From contig NZ_AP022569.1 in the NCBI RefSeq assembly GCF_010727945.1, positions 3,596,001-3,660,000 of the forward strand: DNA of 64,000 bases, in the 5' to 3' direction. Under the pieces are notes generated by a model, which saw only the letters and a program-made list of their open reading frames with translations, ran no database searches and had not been told where the DNA came from. This DNA comes from Mycobacterium cookii. Its GTDB lineage: Bacteria; Actinomycetota; Actinomycetes; Mycobacteriales; Mycobacteriaceae. Below, piece by piece: positions 1-9,355 of this stretch. Numbering within the stretch: the first letter of the stretch is position 1; every line of letters starts with the position of its first letter. A program made the translations under genes and the position numbers.

Positions 1-863
1 TGGCGGGACGCGCGCGACAACCCAGAGACTATCGCCACCGGGGCGGCGAGCAGCAGCGGGCACGGAGTCGCCACCACGAGCACCGCGACCGCGCGCACCG
101 GTGACCCGCTCGCCAGCCACGCGGCACCGGCCACCAACAGCGTCACGGGCAAGAACCAGGCCGCGTACCGATCAGCCAGTCGCACCACCGGGGCGTTCTC
201 TGCTCCGGCCTGCGCGGCCAGTCGCACGATCTGGGCGTAGGTGCTGGCGGCAGCGACTGCGGTAGCTCGCAGCTCGAATGCGTTACCCGCGTTGACGACT
301 CCGCTGCGTACCGGCTCGCCGGCGGCGCGGTCGACTTGCAGCGGCTCCCCGGTCAGAACGGATTCGTCCAGCACCGCGGCCGTGCCGACAATGTGTCCGT
401 CCACCGGAACCACCTCGCCGGGGCCGACGACCAAGAGGTCGTCGACGCAGACTTCGTCCAGCGGGATCAGACACAGCTCCGACCCGGTGCGACGGCGCGC
501 GACCCGAGGCGCGTGCTCGAGCAGCGCACGCAGATCACGAGATGCACGGTGCTCGGCCGCCGCCTCGAGCGCCCGGCCACCGGCGAGCATCACGCCGATC
601 AACGCACCGGCAAGATATTCGTGCACGAGCAGCGTCCCGATCAACGACAACACCGCAATGAGGTCAACTCCGACCCGACCGGCGCGCATCGCCAGCGCCG
701 CCCACGTCAGGGCAGCGGGCACCGCGATCGCCGTGCCCGCGATCCAGCATCGATCGGCAACGGCCGGCGACCCTGCCAGCCAGGCGATCCCGCCGGCCGC
801 CAAAGCGCCTACCGTGGACGTGACCAAGGCAAGGTCGACGAGCCGCGATATCCGGGCTAGCAA
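1..863 (-). CDS. Heavy-metal P-type ATPase (P1B-like), C-terminus cut by window edge
   Basis: N-terminal 287 residues of a membrane cation pump. I read this frame from the reverse strand: four or more hydrophobic segments, then the actuator motif TGEP near residue 171 and the membrane metal-site motif TPCPL near residue 266, which takes the place of the CPC motif of classical P1B pumps. No N-terminal heavy-metal-binding domain is present. The start is TTG at 863 with GGAG six bases upstream; an in-frame stop lies a short way further up and no ATG is available. The phosphorylation domain would lie beyond base 1. It is divergent from the MgtA-type pump at 1074. The transported metal cannot be told from this part. 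Confidence 0.8.
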   Translation of the reverse strand, partial: MLARISRLVDLALVTSTVGALAAGGIAWLAGSPAVADRCWIAGTAIAVPAALTWAALAMRAGRVGVDLIAVLSLIGTLLVHEYLAGALIGVMLAGGRALEAAAEHRASRDLRALLEHAPRVARRRTGSELCLIPLDEVCVDDLLVVGPGEVVPVDGHIVGTAAVLDESVLTGEPLQVDRAAGEPVRSGVVNAGNAFELRATAVAAASTYAQIVRLAAQAGAENAPVVRLADRYAAWFLPVTLLVAGAAWLASGSPVRAVAVLVVATPCPLLLAAPVAIVSGLSRASR

Positions 864-1073
864 TCTGCACTCCGCACGTTGGCCACTGGCCGTACCATTC
901 GTTCCGGCAGTGGGTCGATCGCTAGCTTCGCGGGCTTTCTCGGCGTGGGCTAGGGCCAGGTGTCACCACTCGATCGTCGATGCAGGCGATGGGGCCTTTT
1001 TCCCCTACGGCGCGCGCGTCATTCTGTACCACGATGGCTGAGTGATCCTCGCTAGCACGCCCGCTCGCCATCT

Positions 1074-3728
1074 GTGGATCCCGGAATTCTGATGATCACG
1101 GGGACCGGCGTCACATCTGACGCCCCAGTGTTGACCGCGCCCAGAGTTGCGGCGGCTGCTGTCGAAGAGGTGATGGGCTGGCTGGCCACCTCGACCGACG
1201 GGCTCTCCAGTTCCGATGCGGCTGAACGTATCTCGCGATACGGCCACAATGCGGTCAGCACCCACCACGTCAGTGCGATTGCCGTGCTGGGGCGTCAATT
1301 GCGCAACGCGGTGCTCATCCTGCTTGCCGGTACGGCGATCGTGTCGTTCTTCCTCGGCGACGGCATGCAGGCGCTCATCATCGGTGTGATACTCGCGGCG
1401 AGCGTCGCGCTGGGCTTTGTCAACGAGTACCGGGCCGAGAAAGCCGCTGCCGCGCTGCATTCGGCCATGCGTCACAGTGCCGTCGTGCGCCGTGACGGAG
1501 GGTTCGTCAAGCTCGACGTCGTCGATCTGGTACCTGGAGACGTCATCCGGCTGTCGCTGGGCGAGGCGGTGCCTGCCGACGTGCGACTCGTCGAGGTCAG
1601 TGGCCTGGAATGCGACGAAAGCATTCTGACCGGCGAGTCGATGGGCGCGGAGAAATCACCCGAGCCGGTGCCGGCGGGAACGGTCTTGGCCGAGTCGAGC
1701 AGCGTGGCGTTCATGGGCACGATCATCAGCGCCGGCGAGGGTCTCGGAGTGGTGTACGCCACCGGCAGACAAGCTGAATTCGGTCGCATCGCAGCAGGTC
1801 TCGGACAGGCTCAGCCCGAGACCGAATTTCAGCAGGGCTTGCGCCGATTTTCCTACCTGCTTCTCCAGGTGGCCGCCGCGTTGGTGGTCATCATCTTGGC
1901 CAGCAACTTGTTGTTGCGAAAGCCCGTGATTGATTCGGTGCTGTTCTCGCTGGCTATTGCGGTCGGCATCACACCGCAACTGCTGCCCGCGGTGGTCAGT
2001 GCCAGCCTCGCGACCGGATCGCGCGAACTTGCCAAGCTGAAGGTATTGGTCAAACGGTTGGTGTGTATCGAGGACCTCGGCGATATCGACATCCTCATCA
2101 CGGACAAGACCGGCACGCTCACCCAGGGCCGAATCAGTTTGATCGACACGGTCGATCCCACCGGCGCGCACGACTCATCCGTCCAACGACTGGGGTTGCT
2201 CGCCACCGACGTCGATCTCCGATCCGGCGGTGCCAGCGCCAACCCGCTCGATACCGCGCTGTGGGCGGCGCCCCAAGCGCGCACGCTGGTAGGCGGGGCG
2301 GTGCGCCGCGCCCTCTTGCCGTTCGATCCCGATCGCCGGGCAACGTCGGCGCTGATCGACGACAACGGGAATCGGGTATTGGTGGTCAAAGGCGCTCCGG
2401 AACAGGTGCTGGCCCGATGCCGACTGTCGAGCGACGACGCAGCAGGAACTCTCGACGCCCTGTTTGACGCGGGGCGGCGGGTGGTGGCTGTAGCAGTGAG
2501 GTCCGCGCCCGAGTTGACCAGTATCACGCCCGATGCCGAATCCAACCTGGACCTGGCCGGCTTCCTGGTTTTCGCCGACGAGCCCAAAATCGCTGCACGC
2601 CAGTCACTTGATGATCTGGCCGCGCTGGGCATCGAGGTGAAGATCGCGACCGGGGACAACCCGCGGGTCGCTGAAAAGGTCTGTACTGACCTGGGTTTGC
2701 GATCGAAGGGCACGATCACCGGTACCGAGTTGGACAATCTCGGCGACGACGAGTTCGTCGAGGCCGTGAAAATTCACACCATTTTCGCGCGTATCTCGCC
2801 GGAGCAGAAAGCGCACCTCGTCGAATCAGCCCGCCGCGGTGGGCGATCCGTTGGATTCCTCGGTGACGGCGTCAACGACGCGCTGGCATTGCATGCCGCC
2901 GATGTGGGGATTTCGGTAGACAGTGCGACCGACGTCGCGAAAGACGCGGCTGATGTGGTGCTCCTGGAAAAGGATCTGGGTGTGCTTGCCACGGGTGTCG
3001 CCGCGGGCCGGCGCATCTTCGCCAACACCGTCAAGTACGTGTTGATGGGCACTTCCAGCAATTTCGGGAACATGTTCAGCGCAGCCGCCGCCTCGGCGTT
3101 GTTACCTTTCCTGCCGATGCTGCCGAGCCAGATCCTGCTGAACAACCTGCTTTACGACAGTTCACAGCTGGCCATTCCCACCGACAACGTCGACGTCGAC
3201 CAGCTGCAGGCGCCGTCGCATTGGGACGTCGCGTTCATCCGTCGGTTCATGCTGACGTTCGGGCCGATCAGTTCGCTGTTCGATTTTCTGACCTTCGGTT
3301 TGATGCTCGGCGTGCTGCACGCCGGCCCCACCGAATTCCGCACCGGCTGGTTCGTGGAATCGCTTGCCACGCAGACGTTGATCATTTTCGCCATCCGCAC
3401 CCGTAAGGTGCCGTTCTTTCGCAGCCGACCGAGCGCGTGGTTGACGTTGACCAGCCTTACCGTGGTCGCCTGCGGCGTAGTGCTGACGATCTCACCGGTG
3501 GCTCGGACATTGGGTTTCACCCCGTTGCCGTGGCCGTTCTTCGTGACACTGGCCGGGTTTGTCCTTGTGTATCTGATTCTGGTCGAGCTGGCGAAGAAGC
3601 TGTTCTATGCCGAGTCGGTGCGGCCGGTCGCGGCGTTGCGTCGCACTCGGGATCGGCGGCACCGTATCCGTAAGCGTGCTGCCCGGTTCAGTCGTAGCAA
3701 CGGCAACTCCGCGCACGTACCCGGCTAG
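1074..3728 (+). CDS. mgtA: MgtA-family Mg2+-importing P-type ATPase
   Basis: An 884-residue P-type ATPase of the P3B (MgtA/MgtB) class, expected to carry Mg2+ into the cell. Visible motifs: actuator TGES at 186-189, phosphorylation site DKTGTLT with Asp344, hinge GDGVND at 597-602, and six C-terminal hydrophobic segments. The fourth-helix motif reads TPQLLP (Gln302) where enterobacterial MgtA has TPEMLP. The tail is very basic. The start could be GTG 1074 or ATG 1092; neither has a strong ribosome binding site. The 3' end overlaps the convergent acyl-CoA dehydrogenase gene by four bases. Assignment to the family is firm; Mg2+ as substrate follows from the family. Confidence 0.88.
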   Translation: MDPGILMITGTGVTSDAPVLTAPRVAAAAVEEVMGWLATSTDGLSSSDAAERISRYGHNAVSTHHVSAIAVLGRQLRNAVLILLAGTAIVSFFLGDGMQALIIGVILAASVALGFVNEYRAEKAAAALHSAMRHSAVVRRDGGFVKLDVVDLVPGDVIRLSLGEAVPADVRLVEVSGLECDESILTGESMGAEKSPEPVPAGTVLAESSSVAFMGTIISAGEGLGVVYATGRQAEFGRIAAGLGQAQPETEFQQGLRRFSYLLLQVAAALVVIILASNLLLRKPVIDSVLFSLAIAVGITPQLLPAVVSASLATGSRELAKLKVLVKRLVCIEDLGDIDILITDKTGTLTQGRISLIDTVDPTGAHDSSVQRLGLLATDVDLRSGGASANPLDTALWAAPQARTLVGGAVRRALLPFDPDRRATSALIDDNGNRVLVVKGAPEQVLARCRLSSDDAAGTLDALFDAGRRVVAVAVRSAPELTSITPDAESNLDLAGFLVFADEPKIAARQSLDDLAALGIEVKIATGDNPRVAEKVCTDLGLRSKGTITGTELDNLGDDEFVEAVKIHTIFARISPEQKAHLVESARRGGRSVGFLGDGVNDALALHAADVGISVDSATDVAKDAADVVLLEKDLGVLATGVAAGRRIFANTVKYVLMGTSSNFGNMFSAAAASALLPFLPMLPSQILLNNLLYDSSQLAIPTDNVDVDQLQAPSHWDVAFIRRFMLTFGPISSLFDFLTFGLMLGVLHAGPTEFRTGWFVESLATQTLIIFAIRTRKVPFFRSRPSAWLTLTSLTVVACGVVLTISPVARTLGFTPLPWPFFVTLAGFVLVYLILVELAKKLFYAESVRPVAALRRTRDRRHRIRKRAARFSRSNGNSAHVPG

Positions 3729-5020
3729 CTGCGCGGAATTCCCGCGAGCTGGTCGGCGAACTTGGCTTCGGCCGCTTGACGAAGACGCAGCAGGTGCTCG
3801 GACGGGAACAGGCCAGGCGAGGGCTTGCAGTCTTTCAGCAGTTGTCGCGCCAAGGTGACCTTGTGTACCTCGGTCGGCCCGTCGGCCAGACCCAGCACGA
3901 ACGACTCGGTCAGATACTGCACGAACGGCATCTCGTGCGACGTCCCCAGCGAGCCATGCAGTTGCAGCGCCCGCGACGACACGTCGTGCAGCACCTTCTG
4001 CATCATCGCCTTGACTGCCGAGATGTCGGCGCGGACGGCCTTGTAGTCATTGTATTTGTCAATCTTCCAAGCGGTTTGGAGGGTCAGCAGCCGGAACGCC
4101 TCGATCTCCATCCACGAGTCGGCGATCATCTCCTGCACCATCTGCTTGTTCGCGAGCAGCTCGCCCTGCGTGTAGCGCGACACCGCGCGTTCGGTGAGCA
4201 TGTCGAAGATGCGCCGCACCAGGCCCACCGTCCGCATGGCGTGGTGGATACGGCCGCCGCCGAGACGTGTCTGCGCCACCACGAACGCGCCGCCGCGCGG
4301 GCCGAGCATATGGTCATCAGGCACGCGCACGTTCTCGTAGCGGACGTAGCCCTCCCGGCCACCGCCGAGCGGCTGGTAGCCGAGCCCGACGTCGCGCAGC
4401 ACGTTGATACCGGGTGTGTCGCCAGGCACGACGAACATCGAATACCGTTGATAAGGCGGCGCTTCGGGGTCGGTCATGGCCATCACGATGATGAACGACG
4501 CCATCGATGCGAACGACGAATACCACTTTTCGCCGTTGATCACCCAGTGGTCGCCATCCGGTGTGGCGGTCGTGGTGAACACCTTCGGATCGGCGCCGCC
4601 TTGCGGCTCGGTCATCGAGAAGCAGGAGATGATCCGGTTGTCCAGCAGCGGCTCCAGATAGCGCGCCTTCAGTTCCGGGGTGCCGTAGTGGGCGAGGATC
4701 TCGCTGTTGCCGGAATCCGGTGCCTGGGAACCGAATACGATCGGCGCGCATTCCGACCGGCCGAGAATCTCGTTGAGCAACGCCAATTTGACCTGGCCGT
4801 AGCCTGGCCCGCCCAGGTGCGGGCCCAGGTGCGTCGCCCACAACCCGCGCTCCTTGACGATGGCCTGCAGCGGAGGAATGAGCGCTTGGCGGACCGGGTC
4901 GTTGAGGTCGTGAGATTCCTTGACGATCAGGTCGATCGGTTCACATTCCGAGCGGACGAACTCGTCGACCCACGCGAGTTGTTCGGCCCATTGCGGGTCG
5001 GTCGAGAAGTCCCAAGCCAA
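3725..5020 (-). CDS. Acyl-CoA dehydrogenase (FadE, ACAD10/11-like)
   Basis: A 431-residue FAD enzyme that would introduce the alpha,beta double bond into an acyl-CoA. It shows the FAD/substrate stretch around SMTEPQGGADP, then NGEKWYSS, a long helical C-terminal domain and ADGPTEVHK, the ACAD10/11-type version of the catalytic loop. It is clearly paralogous to fadE1 at 46375-47664 in this window, sharing long identical stretches such as GQVKLALLNEILGRS. The start is TTG 5020, preceded by AAAGGAC. It lies 24 bases downstream of an enoyl-CoA hydratase on the same strand, so the two probably form a beta-oxidation pair transcribed from the divergent promoter at 5864-5931. Confidence 0.92.
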   Translation of the reverse strand: MAWDFSTDPQWAEQLAWVDEFVRSECEPIDLIVKESHDLNDPVRQALIPPLQAIVKERGLWATHLGPHLGGPGYGQVKLALLNEILGRSECAPIVFGSQAPDSGNSEILAHYGTPELKARYLEPLLDNRIISCFSMTEPQGGADPKVFTTTATPDGDHWVINGEKWYSSFASMASFIIVMAMTDPEAPPYQRYSMFVVPGDTPGINVLRDVGLGYQPLGGGREGYVRYENVRVPDDHMLGPRGGAFVVAQTRLGGGRIHHAMRTVGLVRRIFDMLTERAVSRYTQGELLANKQMVQEMIADSWMEIEAFRLLTLQTAWKIDKYNDYKAVRADISAVKAMMQKVLHDVSSRALQLHGSLGTSHEMPFVQYLTESFVLGLADGPTEVHKVTLARQLLKDCKPSPGLFPSEHLLRLRQAAEAKFADQLAGIPRS

Positions 5021-5044
5021 CGGTCGTCCTTTCGATACTGGTCG

Positions 5045-5863
5045 TTACGACGACCACGATTGCCGACGAGCTGCCGCTTCGTCAGTCGCATGGCTGAGCA
5101 CCTGGTTGCGGTTCTCCAGCTCCAGGGCTGCGTCCAGTCCGGCCGAGTCGACGTTGATCTGCAGCGCGCGTTTGGTCAGTTGCACCCCGAGCGGCGTGAG
5201 TTCGGCTATCCGGGCGGCCATTTCGATGGCGCGGCCGAGAAGGTCGTCGGGAGCGACCAGCTCGCTCACCAGTCCGCGGCGGTCGGCTTCCTCGGCCGAG
5301 ACGGTTCGGCCGGTCAGCATCCAGTCCGCGGCCACGCTGGTCCCGACGATGCGCGGCAGGAAGTAACTCATCCCCATCTCCGCACCGGACAGGCCGAGCA
5401 GGATCGCTGCATTACCGAATGTCGCTGCGGTCGAGCAGATTCTGACGTCGGCAGCCAGGCACAGCGCCAGGCCCGCGCCGACACAGGGTCCGTTCACCGC
5501 CGCGATCACCGGTTGCGGAATGACGCGGATCGCCTGCGGCAGCGCGGCCATCGTCTCCTGGAACCGGAGGCGCTCGATCGCCGGCGCCGTCGCCTCCGGT
5601 ACGCGAGGGCCGAAGTCGCGCATGTCGATGCCCGAGCAGAATCCGCGTCCCGCGCCGGTCAGCACGACGGCGTTGACCGAGCCGTCCGCTCCCAGGGCAG
5701 CAAGTGTCGAGCTGAGCTCGCCGACCATCGCGTCGTTGATCGCGTTGAGCTGCTTCGGCCGGTTCAGCTTCAGCACGGCCACACCGGCCTGCGGCCGTTG
5801 TACGGTCAGCGTATCGGTCACCGGCGGCCGAGCCCCCTTCGTCGCGAGCCCTGAGACATGCAT
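5045..5863 (-). CDS. Enoyl-CoA hydratase/isomerase (crotonase family)
   Basis: A 272-residue crotonase-fold protein, likely hydrating or otherwise processing an unsaturated acyl-CoA. Oxyanion-hole segments are visible at GAGRGFCSGIDM and GPCVGAGLAL; the later GAEMG segment carries a candidate catalytic Glu. The ATG at 5863 has no Shine-Dalgarno sequence and may give a nearly leaderless message; a GTG 42 bases inside is the alternative and would match the usual family start better. First gene of the operon with the downstream FadE, divergent from a second crotonase at 5932. Confidence 0.9.
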   Translation of the reverse strand: MHVSGLATKGARPPVTDTLTVQRPQAGVAVLKLNRPKQLNAINDAMVGELSSTLAALGADGSVNAVVLTGAGRGFCSGIDMRDFGPRVPEATAPAIERLRFQETMAALPQAIRVIPQPVIAAVNGPCVGAGLALCLAADVRICSTAATFGNAAILLGLSGAEMGMSYFLPRIVGTSVAADWMLTGRTVSAEEADRRGLVSELVAPDDLLGRAIEMAARIAELTPLGVQLTKRALQINVDSAGLDAALELENRNQVLSHATDEAAARRQSWSS

Positions 5864-5875
5864 TTGCAGATAACG

Positions 5876-5888
5876 AGAATGCTATTCT
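5876..5888. promoter_or_regulatory. Palindrome AGAAT-GCT-ATTCT, probable operator
   Basis: Perfect inverted repeat of five bases with a three-base spacer in the 68-base gap between the divergent crotonase genes. The same palindrome, with spacer CAT, occurs in the divergent promoter at 13433-13447; I did not notice it elsewhere in the window. On the plus strand it contains TATTCT (5883-5888), a plausible -10 element for the 5932 gene, so a bound protein would block transcription. The cognate regulator is unknown; the GntR gene at 10969-11709 is the nearest candidate. Confidence 0.65.
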
Positions 5889-5931
5889 TCGCCAGCGTAG
5901 ACCCGCAACGGGGTGGGGGATCGGAGGAGAC

Positions 5932-6666
5932 GTGACAGATCTCGAAACAGCCGACGGCGTCACGATCGTCCGATTCGACAACGCACCGGTCAACGCGCTC
6001 GACCTGGACCTGCTTGAAGTCATCATCGCGTCGATGCGCAGCGTCGAGGGACCGGTCGTCCTGACCGGTGCGGGCCGTAGCTTCTCGGCCGGTGTCGACC
6101 TGCGCGCCCTCGCCGACGGCGGCACCGACTACGCCGGTCGCTTCGTCACCGCGTTGTCGGAGGCCTTTCTCGCGATCTACGACCACCCGGCGCCGGTGGT
6201 CGCGGCGATCAACGGGCACGCGATCGCAGGCGGGTGCGTTCTGGCCATGTGCGCCGACGTGCGACTGATGTCCGGCGGGACGATCGGGCTCACCGAGCTC
6301 GCCGTCGGCGTCCCGTTTCCGGTGGCCGCTCTGGAGATCTGCCGCGACGCGATGGGGGTCACTGCGAGTCGCGCGGCGCTGCAGGCCAAGACGATCGACG
6401 CGGATACCGCGCTGGCCCGCGGGTGGCTCGACGCGGTCGTTCCCGGCGACGAGGTGGTCGCCCGGGCGGTGACCATCGCCGCAGAGCTGGGTCGATACTC
6501 GCCGGCCGCCTTTGCGGCCACCAAGAAGCAACTGCACCGGCCGGTACGCGCCGCGATCGATGCCGGCGCCGCGACCGACGCCGACGTGCGGGCCAGCTGG
6601 ATATCGGAGGACACCCGCGGCCGCATCAACGCGTTCCTCGAATCGCTCGCCCGCGGCCGCTCGTGA
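5932..6666 (+). CDS. Enoyl-CoA hydratase/isomerase family protein
   Basis: A 244-residue crotonase. GAGRSFSAGVDL and GHAIAGGCVLA form the two oxyanion-hole strands, and the Glu of GLTELAVG is at the catalytic position. It starts at GTG 5932 with a strong GGAGGAG just upstream. The stop overlaps the GTG of the next gene by four bases, so the two are translationally coupled. It is only distantly similar to the divergent crotonase at 5045-5863, so the two probably act at different steps. Confidence 0.9.
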   Translation: MTDLETADGVTIVRFDNAPVNALDLDLLEVIIASMRSVEGPVVLTGAGRSFSAGVDLRALADGGTDYAGRFVTALSEAFLAIYDHPAPVVAAINGHAIAGGCVLAMCADVRLMSGGTIGLTELAVGVPFPVAALEICRDAMGVTASRAALQAKTIDADTALARGWLDAVVPGDEVVARAVTIAAELGRYSPAAFAATKKQLHRPVRAAIDAGAATDADVRASWISEDTRGRINAFLESLARGRS

Positions 6667-7124
6667 GCCTCTGGATCGCCCACGCCGAACACACGCTGAG
6701 TGAGGAGATCCCGGCGCCGCCCGATCAGGTCCGGGATTTCTATGTCGACCTGGAGAACATCAAAGTCGTTCACCCGCTGGTGGTTTCGGTGCAGACGATC
6801 GCGCGCGAGGAAACCGCCGACGGTTATCACCAGACCTATCGCGTGCGTGACCGTATTCCGCTGGGGCCGTTGTCGATCGGGATCAGCTATCGGGCGAGTC
6901 TCGACGTGCCGGTGCACGGTGACGTGATCACCGAGGCTCGGCAGTTCCCGCGGGTGCGGCTGAACGGTGTCGTGTCGTTCGAGCCGATCGACTCAGGCAC
7001 TCGCCTCACCGAACGAATCCGGATCGCTGCCCCCCGACTGCTCGCCCCGATGACTGAGGGCGAAGCGGTCAAGGCGCACGCAGCGATGCTGGCCGGCATC
7101 CGCAGTCACTTCGAGAGTCGTTGA
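6663..7124 (+). CDS. SRPBCC/CoxG-like polyketide cyclase family protein
   Basis: A 153-residue single-domain protein of the START/SRPBCC type: an N-terminal strand and helix (IPAPPDQVRDFYVDLENIK), a run of beta strands, and a long C-terminal helix ([19 protein letters not shown]). Such domains bind hydrophobic ligands in a cavity and may carry or modify them. Start GTG 6663 overlaps the stop of the upstream crotonase. The 3' end overlaps the convergent acyl-CoA synthetase by 19 bases. Its specific role is unknown; context suggests a ligand of the surrounding catabolic pathway. Confidence 0.8.
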   Translation: MSLWIAHAEHTLSEEIPAPPDQVRDFYVDLENIKVVHPLVVSVQTIAREETADGYHQTYRVRDRIPLGPLSIGISYRASLDVPVHGDVITEARQFPRVRLNGVVSFEPIDSGTRLTERIRIAAPRLLAPMTEGEAVKAHAAMLAGIRSHFESR

Positions 7125-8584
7125 CGCAGATCCTTTTTCAGGACCTTGCCGTAGCTGTTCTTCGGCAGGTCGTCCACGGCCAGATACCGCTTAGGGCGTT
7201 TGAAGCGGGCAATCCGCTGCAGCAGATGAGCGTCGAGATCGGCTGTGCTGATCTCATCGGCTCCGCCGATGACGATGAAGGCGACGACGATCTCGCCCCA
7301 CTCGGCGTCGGGTGCCCCGACCACGCACGCTTCCGACACCGCGGGATGCTCGAGCAGGGCCTCCTCCACCTCGCGTGGATAGATGTTGGACCCGCCGCTG
7401 ATCACGACATCCTTCGAACGGTCGTGCAGCGTCAGGTACCCGCGCGCGTCGAACGAGCCCATGTCGCCGGTTCGCAGCCAGCCGCCGCGTAACGTCTCGC
7501 CAGTGGCCACCGGATTGCGCCAATAACCAGACATCACAACATCACCGCGACAAACGATCTCGCCGATCTCGCCCACCGCAGCCGGTGTGTCGTCGCCGCG
7601 CAGCACGGCGACTTCCATACCCGTCCGCGCCCGCCCGACCGACCCAAGGATCGCGTCGTCGGCGTCGTCGTAATCCGCGCGGCGCAATCCGGTGATCGTC
7701 ATCGGAGACTCGCCCTGGCCGTAGATCTGGGTGAACACCGGACCGAACGCGGCGAGCGCCTTTTTGATGCTGTCCACATACATCGGCCCGCCGCCGTAGA
7801 CGATGGTCTGCAGTGCGCTCGGCCGCGGGCGGCCTGTCGCGATGACGCGTTGCACCATCGTCGGCGCGAGGAAAGCGCTGGAGCCTGGATGATGCTCGCA
7901 AAGATCGAGGAATTCGGCCGGGTCGAATCCGCCGCCCTCGGGGATCACCTGGCGGGCGCCACGCACGACGTAGGCCGGGATGTAAAGCCCCGAGCCGTGC
8001 GACATCGGCGCCGCGTGAATCAGGCTGCACCGCTCATCGGGGCTGTCCATGTCTGCGAGATGAGCCACTGTCATCGCCATCAGGTTGCGGTGCGTGAGCA
8101 TGGCGCCCTTCGACCTGCCGGTTGTGCCGCTGGTGTAGAACAGCCAGGCCAGCGTCGACGGGTCGGTGGTCGGCGCTGCAACCGGGGCGCCGGTGAGCCA
8201 GTGTGAGTAGTCTTCTCCCTCAACGTTTTCCACCGGATAGCCGCTGTCCAGCTGGTCGGCAATCGCCTGCGACGCGAAGACGTGCGACACCGACGCATCG
8301 TCGAGGATCTGGGCCATCTCACGCGGATGCAGCTTGTAGTTGATCGGTACCGCGACGCATTCGGCGGCCCAGATCCCGTAGAGCAGCTCGACGATCTCTG
8401 GGCGGTTCTCGCTGGCGATCGCGATGCGTGCGCCGGCCGGGTACCGCCCGCGCAGGGCGCCCGCCAGTCGCAGCGCGCGGTCCCGCAGTTCCGACCAGGT
8501 GCTGCAGCGATGCCGGCCGTGATACACCGCGCCGCGGTCGGGAAACTGCCGCGCGGCCTGATCGAGCAGCGCGAACAGATTCAC
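7106..8584 (-). CDS. Acyl-CoA synthetase (FadD-like, ANL superfamily)
   Basis: A 492-residue adenylate-forming enzyme that would activate a carboxylic acid to its CoA thioester. It shows the P-loop [12 protein letters not shown], the A5 motif YGQGE, the A7/A8 region [11 protein letters not shown] to [12 protein letters not shown] and the A10 motif with the catalytic Lys (NSYGKVLKK). GTG 8584 is chosen as start because its GTGA overlaps the stop of the upstream SDR and the residues after it align with the family; a longer reading exists but would run far into the SDR. Last gene of the minus-strand operon starting at 13318. Confidence 0.9.
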   Translation of the reverse strand: MNLFALLDQAARQFPDRGAVYHGRHRCSTWSELRDRALRLAGALRGRYPAGARIAIASENRPEIVELLYGIWAAECVAVPINYKLHPREMAQILDDASVSHVFASQAIADQLDSGYPVENVEGEDYSHWLTGAPVAAPTTDPSTLAWLFYTSGTTGRSKGAMLTHRNLMAMTVAHLADMDSPDERCSLIHAAPMSHGSGLYIPAYVVRGARQVIPEGGGFDPAEFLDLCEHHPGSSAFLAPTMVQRVIATGRPRPSALQTIVYGGGPMYVDSIKKALAAFGPVFTQIYGQGESPMTITGLRRADYDDADDAILGSVGRARTGMEVAVLRGDDTPAAVGEIGEIVCRGDVVMSGYWRNPVATGETLRGGWLRTGDMGSFDARGYLTLHDRSKDVVISGGSNIYPREVEEALLEHPAVSEACVVGAPDAEWGEIVVAFIVIGGADEISTADLDAHLLQRIARFKRPKRYLAVDDLPKNSYGKVLKKDLRQRLSK

Positions 8585-9354
8585 TTGGCCGTCCACTCCG
8601 AGTTCAGGGCGAAGTTCGACAAATACTTGGTCGAGCTCCAGCCGCCGTCGACCACGATGGTCTGGCCGTTGATGAAACTGCCGCCCGGCGAACACAAGAA
8701 CGCGACCGTGCTGGCCACGTCGTCGACCGTGCCCAGACGCTGATGGGGAGTCATCTCGATCTGCATCCGGCGAAACCGCGGATCCTGCAGGCGCTCTTCG
8801 GTCATCGCTGTCTGGATCACGCCGGGAGCGACCGCGTTGCAGCGGATCCCGTGCGCGCCGTACTGGCAGGCGATGTGCGTGGTGAGCGCCGTGAGTCCGC
8901 CTTTGGCCGCCGAATACGGACCGCCGCGCAGGCCGCCGACGACGGCGAAGGTCGACGTGATGTTGATGATCGCCGAGCCGGCCTTCATGTGCGGCAATAC
9001 ATCTCGCGCTAGTCGAAACGGTGCGCGCAGCATCACGTTCAGGAAGTAGTCCAAGGTCTCGTCATCGGTGCCGTGCAGCGGGGTCGGATTACCCACTCCG
9101 GCGTTGTTGATCAGGAAGTCGACCCGGCCCCAACGTTCGACGGCCGCCGACACGATCCGGGCGGGCCCGTCGTCTGCCGTCACGTCGACCGCAATGGTCT
9201 CGACACGGTCGGGATCACCGATGGCTGAAGCCAACTCGGCCAGTCGCTGCTCGTTGCGGCCAGTAGCCAGCACCGCAATGCCTGCTTCGGCCAGCTTGGT
9301 CGCGCACCCGAACCCGATACCGCCGCTCGCGCCAGTCACGATCGCTACCTGCAT
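8581..9354 (-). CDS. Short-chain dehydrogenase/reductase (classical SDR)
   Basis: A 257-residue Rossmann oxidoreductase with cofactor motif [10 protein letters not shown], the NNAG motif (NNAGVG), active-site YSAAK and the C-terminal [10 protein letters not shown] typical of FabG-like SDRs. The substrate is probably a hydroxyacyl-CoA or cyclic alcohol given the FadD genes on both sides. It is separated by one base from the upstream FadD and overlaps the downstream FadD by four bases, so the three are co-transcribed. Confidence 0.9.
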   Translation of the reverse strand: MQVAIVTGASGGIGFGCATKLAEAGIAVLATGRNEQRLAELASAIGDPDRVETIAVDVTADDGPARIVSAAVERWGRVDFLINNAGVGNPTPLHGTDDETLDYFLNVMLRAPFRLARDVLPHMKAGSAIINITSTFAVVGGLRGGPYSAAKGGLTALTTHIACQYGAHGIRCNAVAPGVIQTAMTEERLQDPRFRRMQIEMTPHQRLGTVDDVASTVAFLCSPGGSFINGQTIVVDGGWSSTKYLSNFALNSEWTAK

Positions 9355-9355
9355 G

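Noticed and set aside
241..1041. Plus-strand 266-residue open frame opposite the first ATPase
   Set aside because: Its translation is Ser/Arg/Pro-rich with no family pattern, while the opposite strand encodes clear P-type ATPase motifs.
871..1073. Possible Mg2+ riboswitch (M-box) before the MgtA-type gene
   Set aside because: I could not find the conserved M-box core or a convincing terminator switch; only a short GGGG/CCCC hairpin near 990-1006.
3776..5854. Plus-strand 692-residue open frame across the FadE and crotonase genes
   Set aside because: It runs antisense through two well-supported genes and reads as His/Arg-rich nonsense, as is common opposite GC-rich coding DNA.
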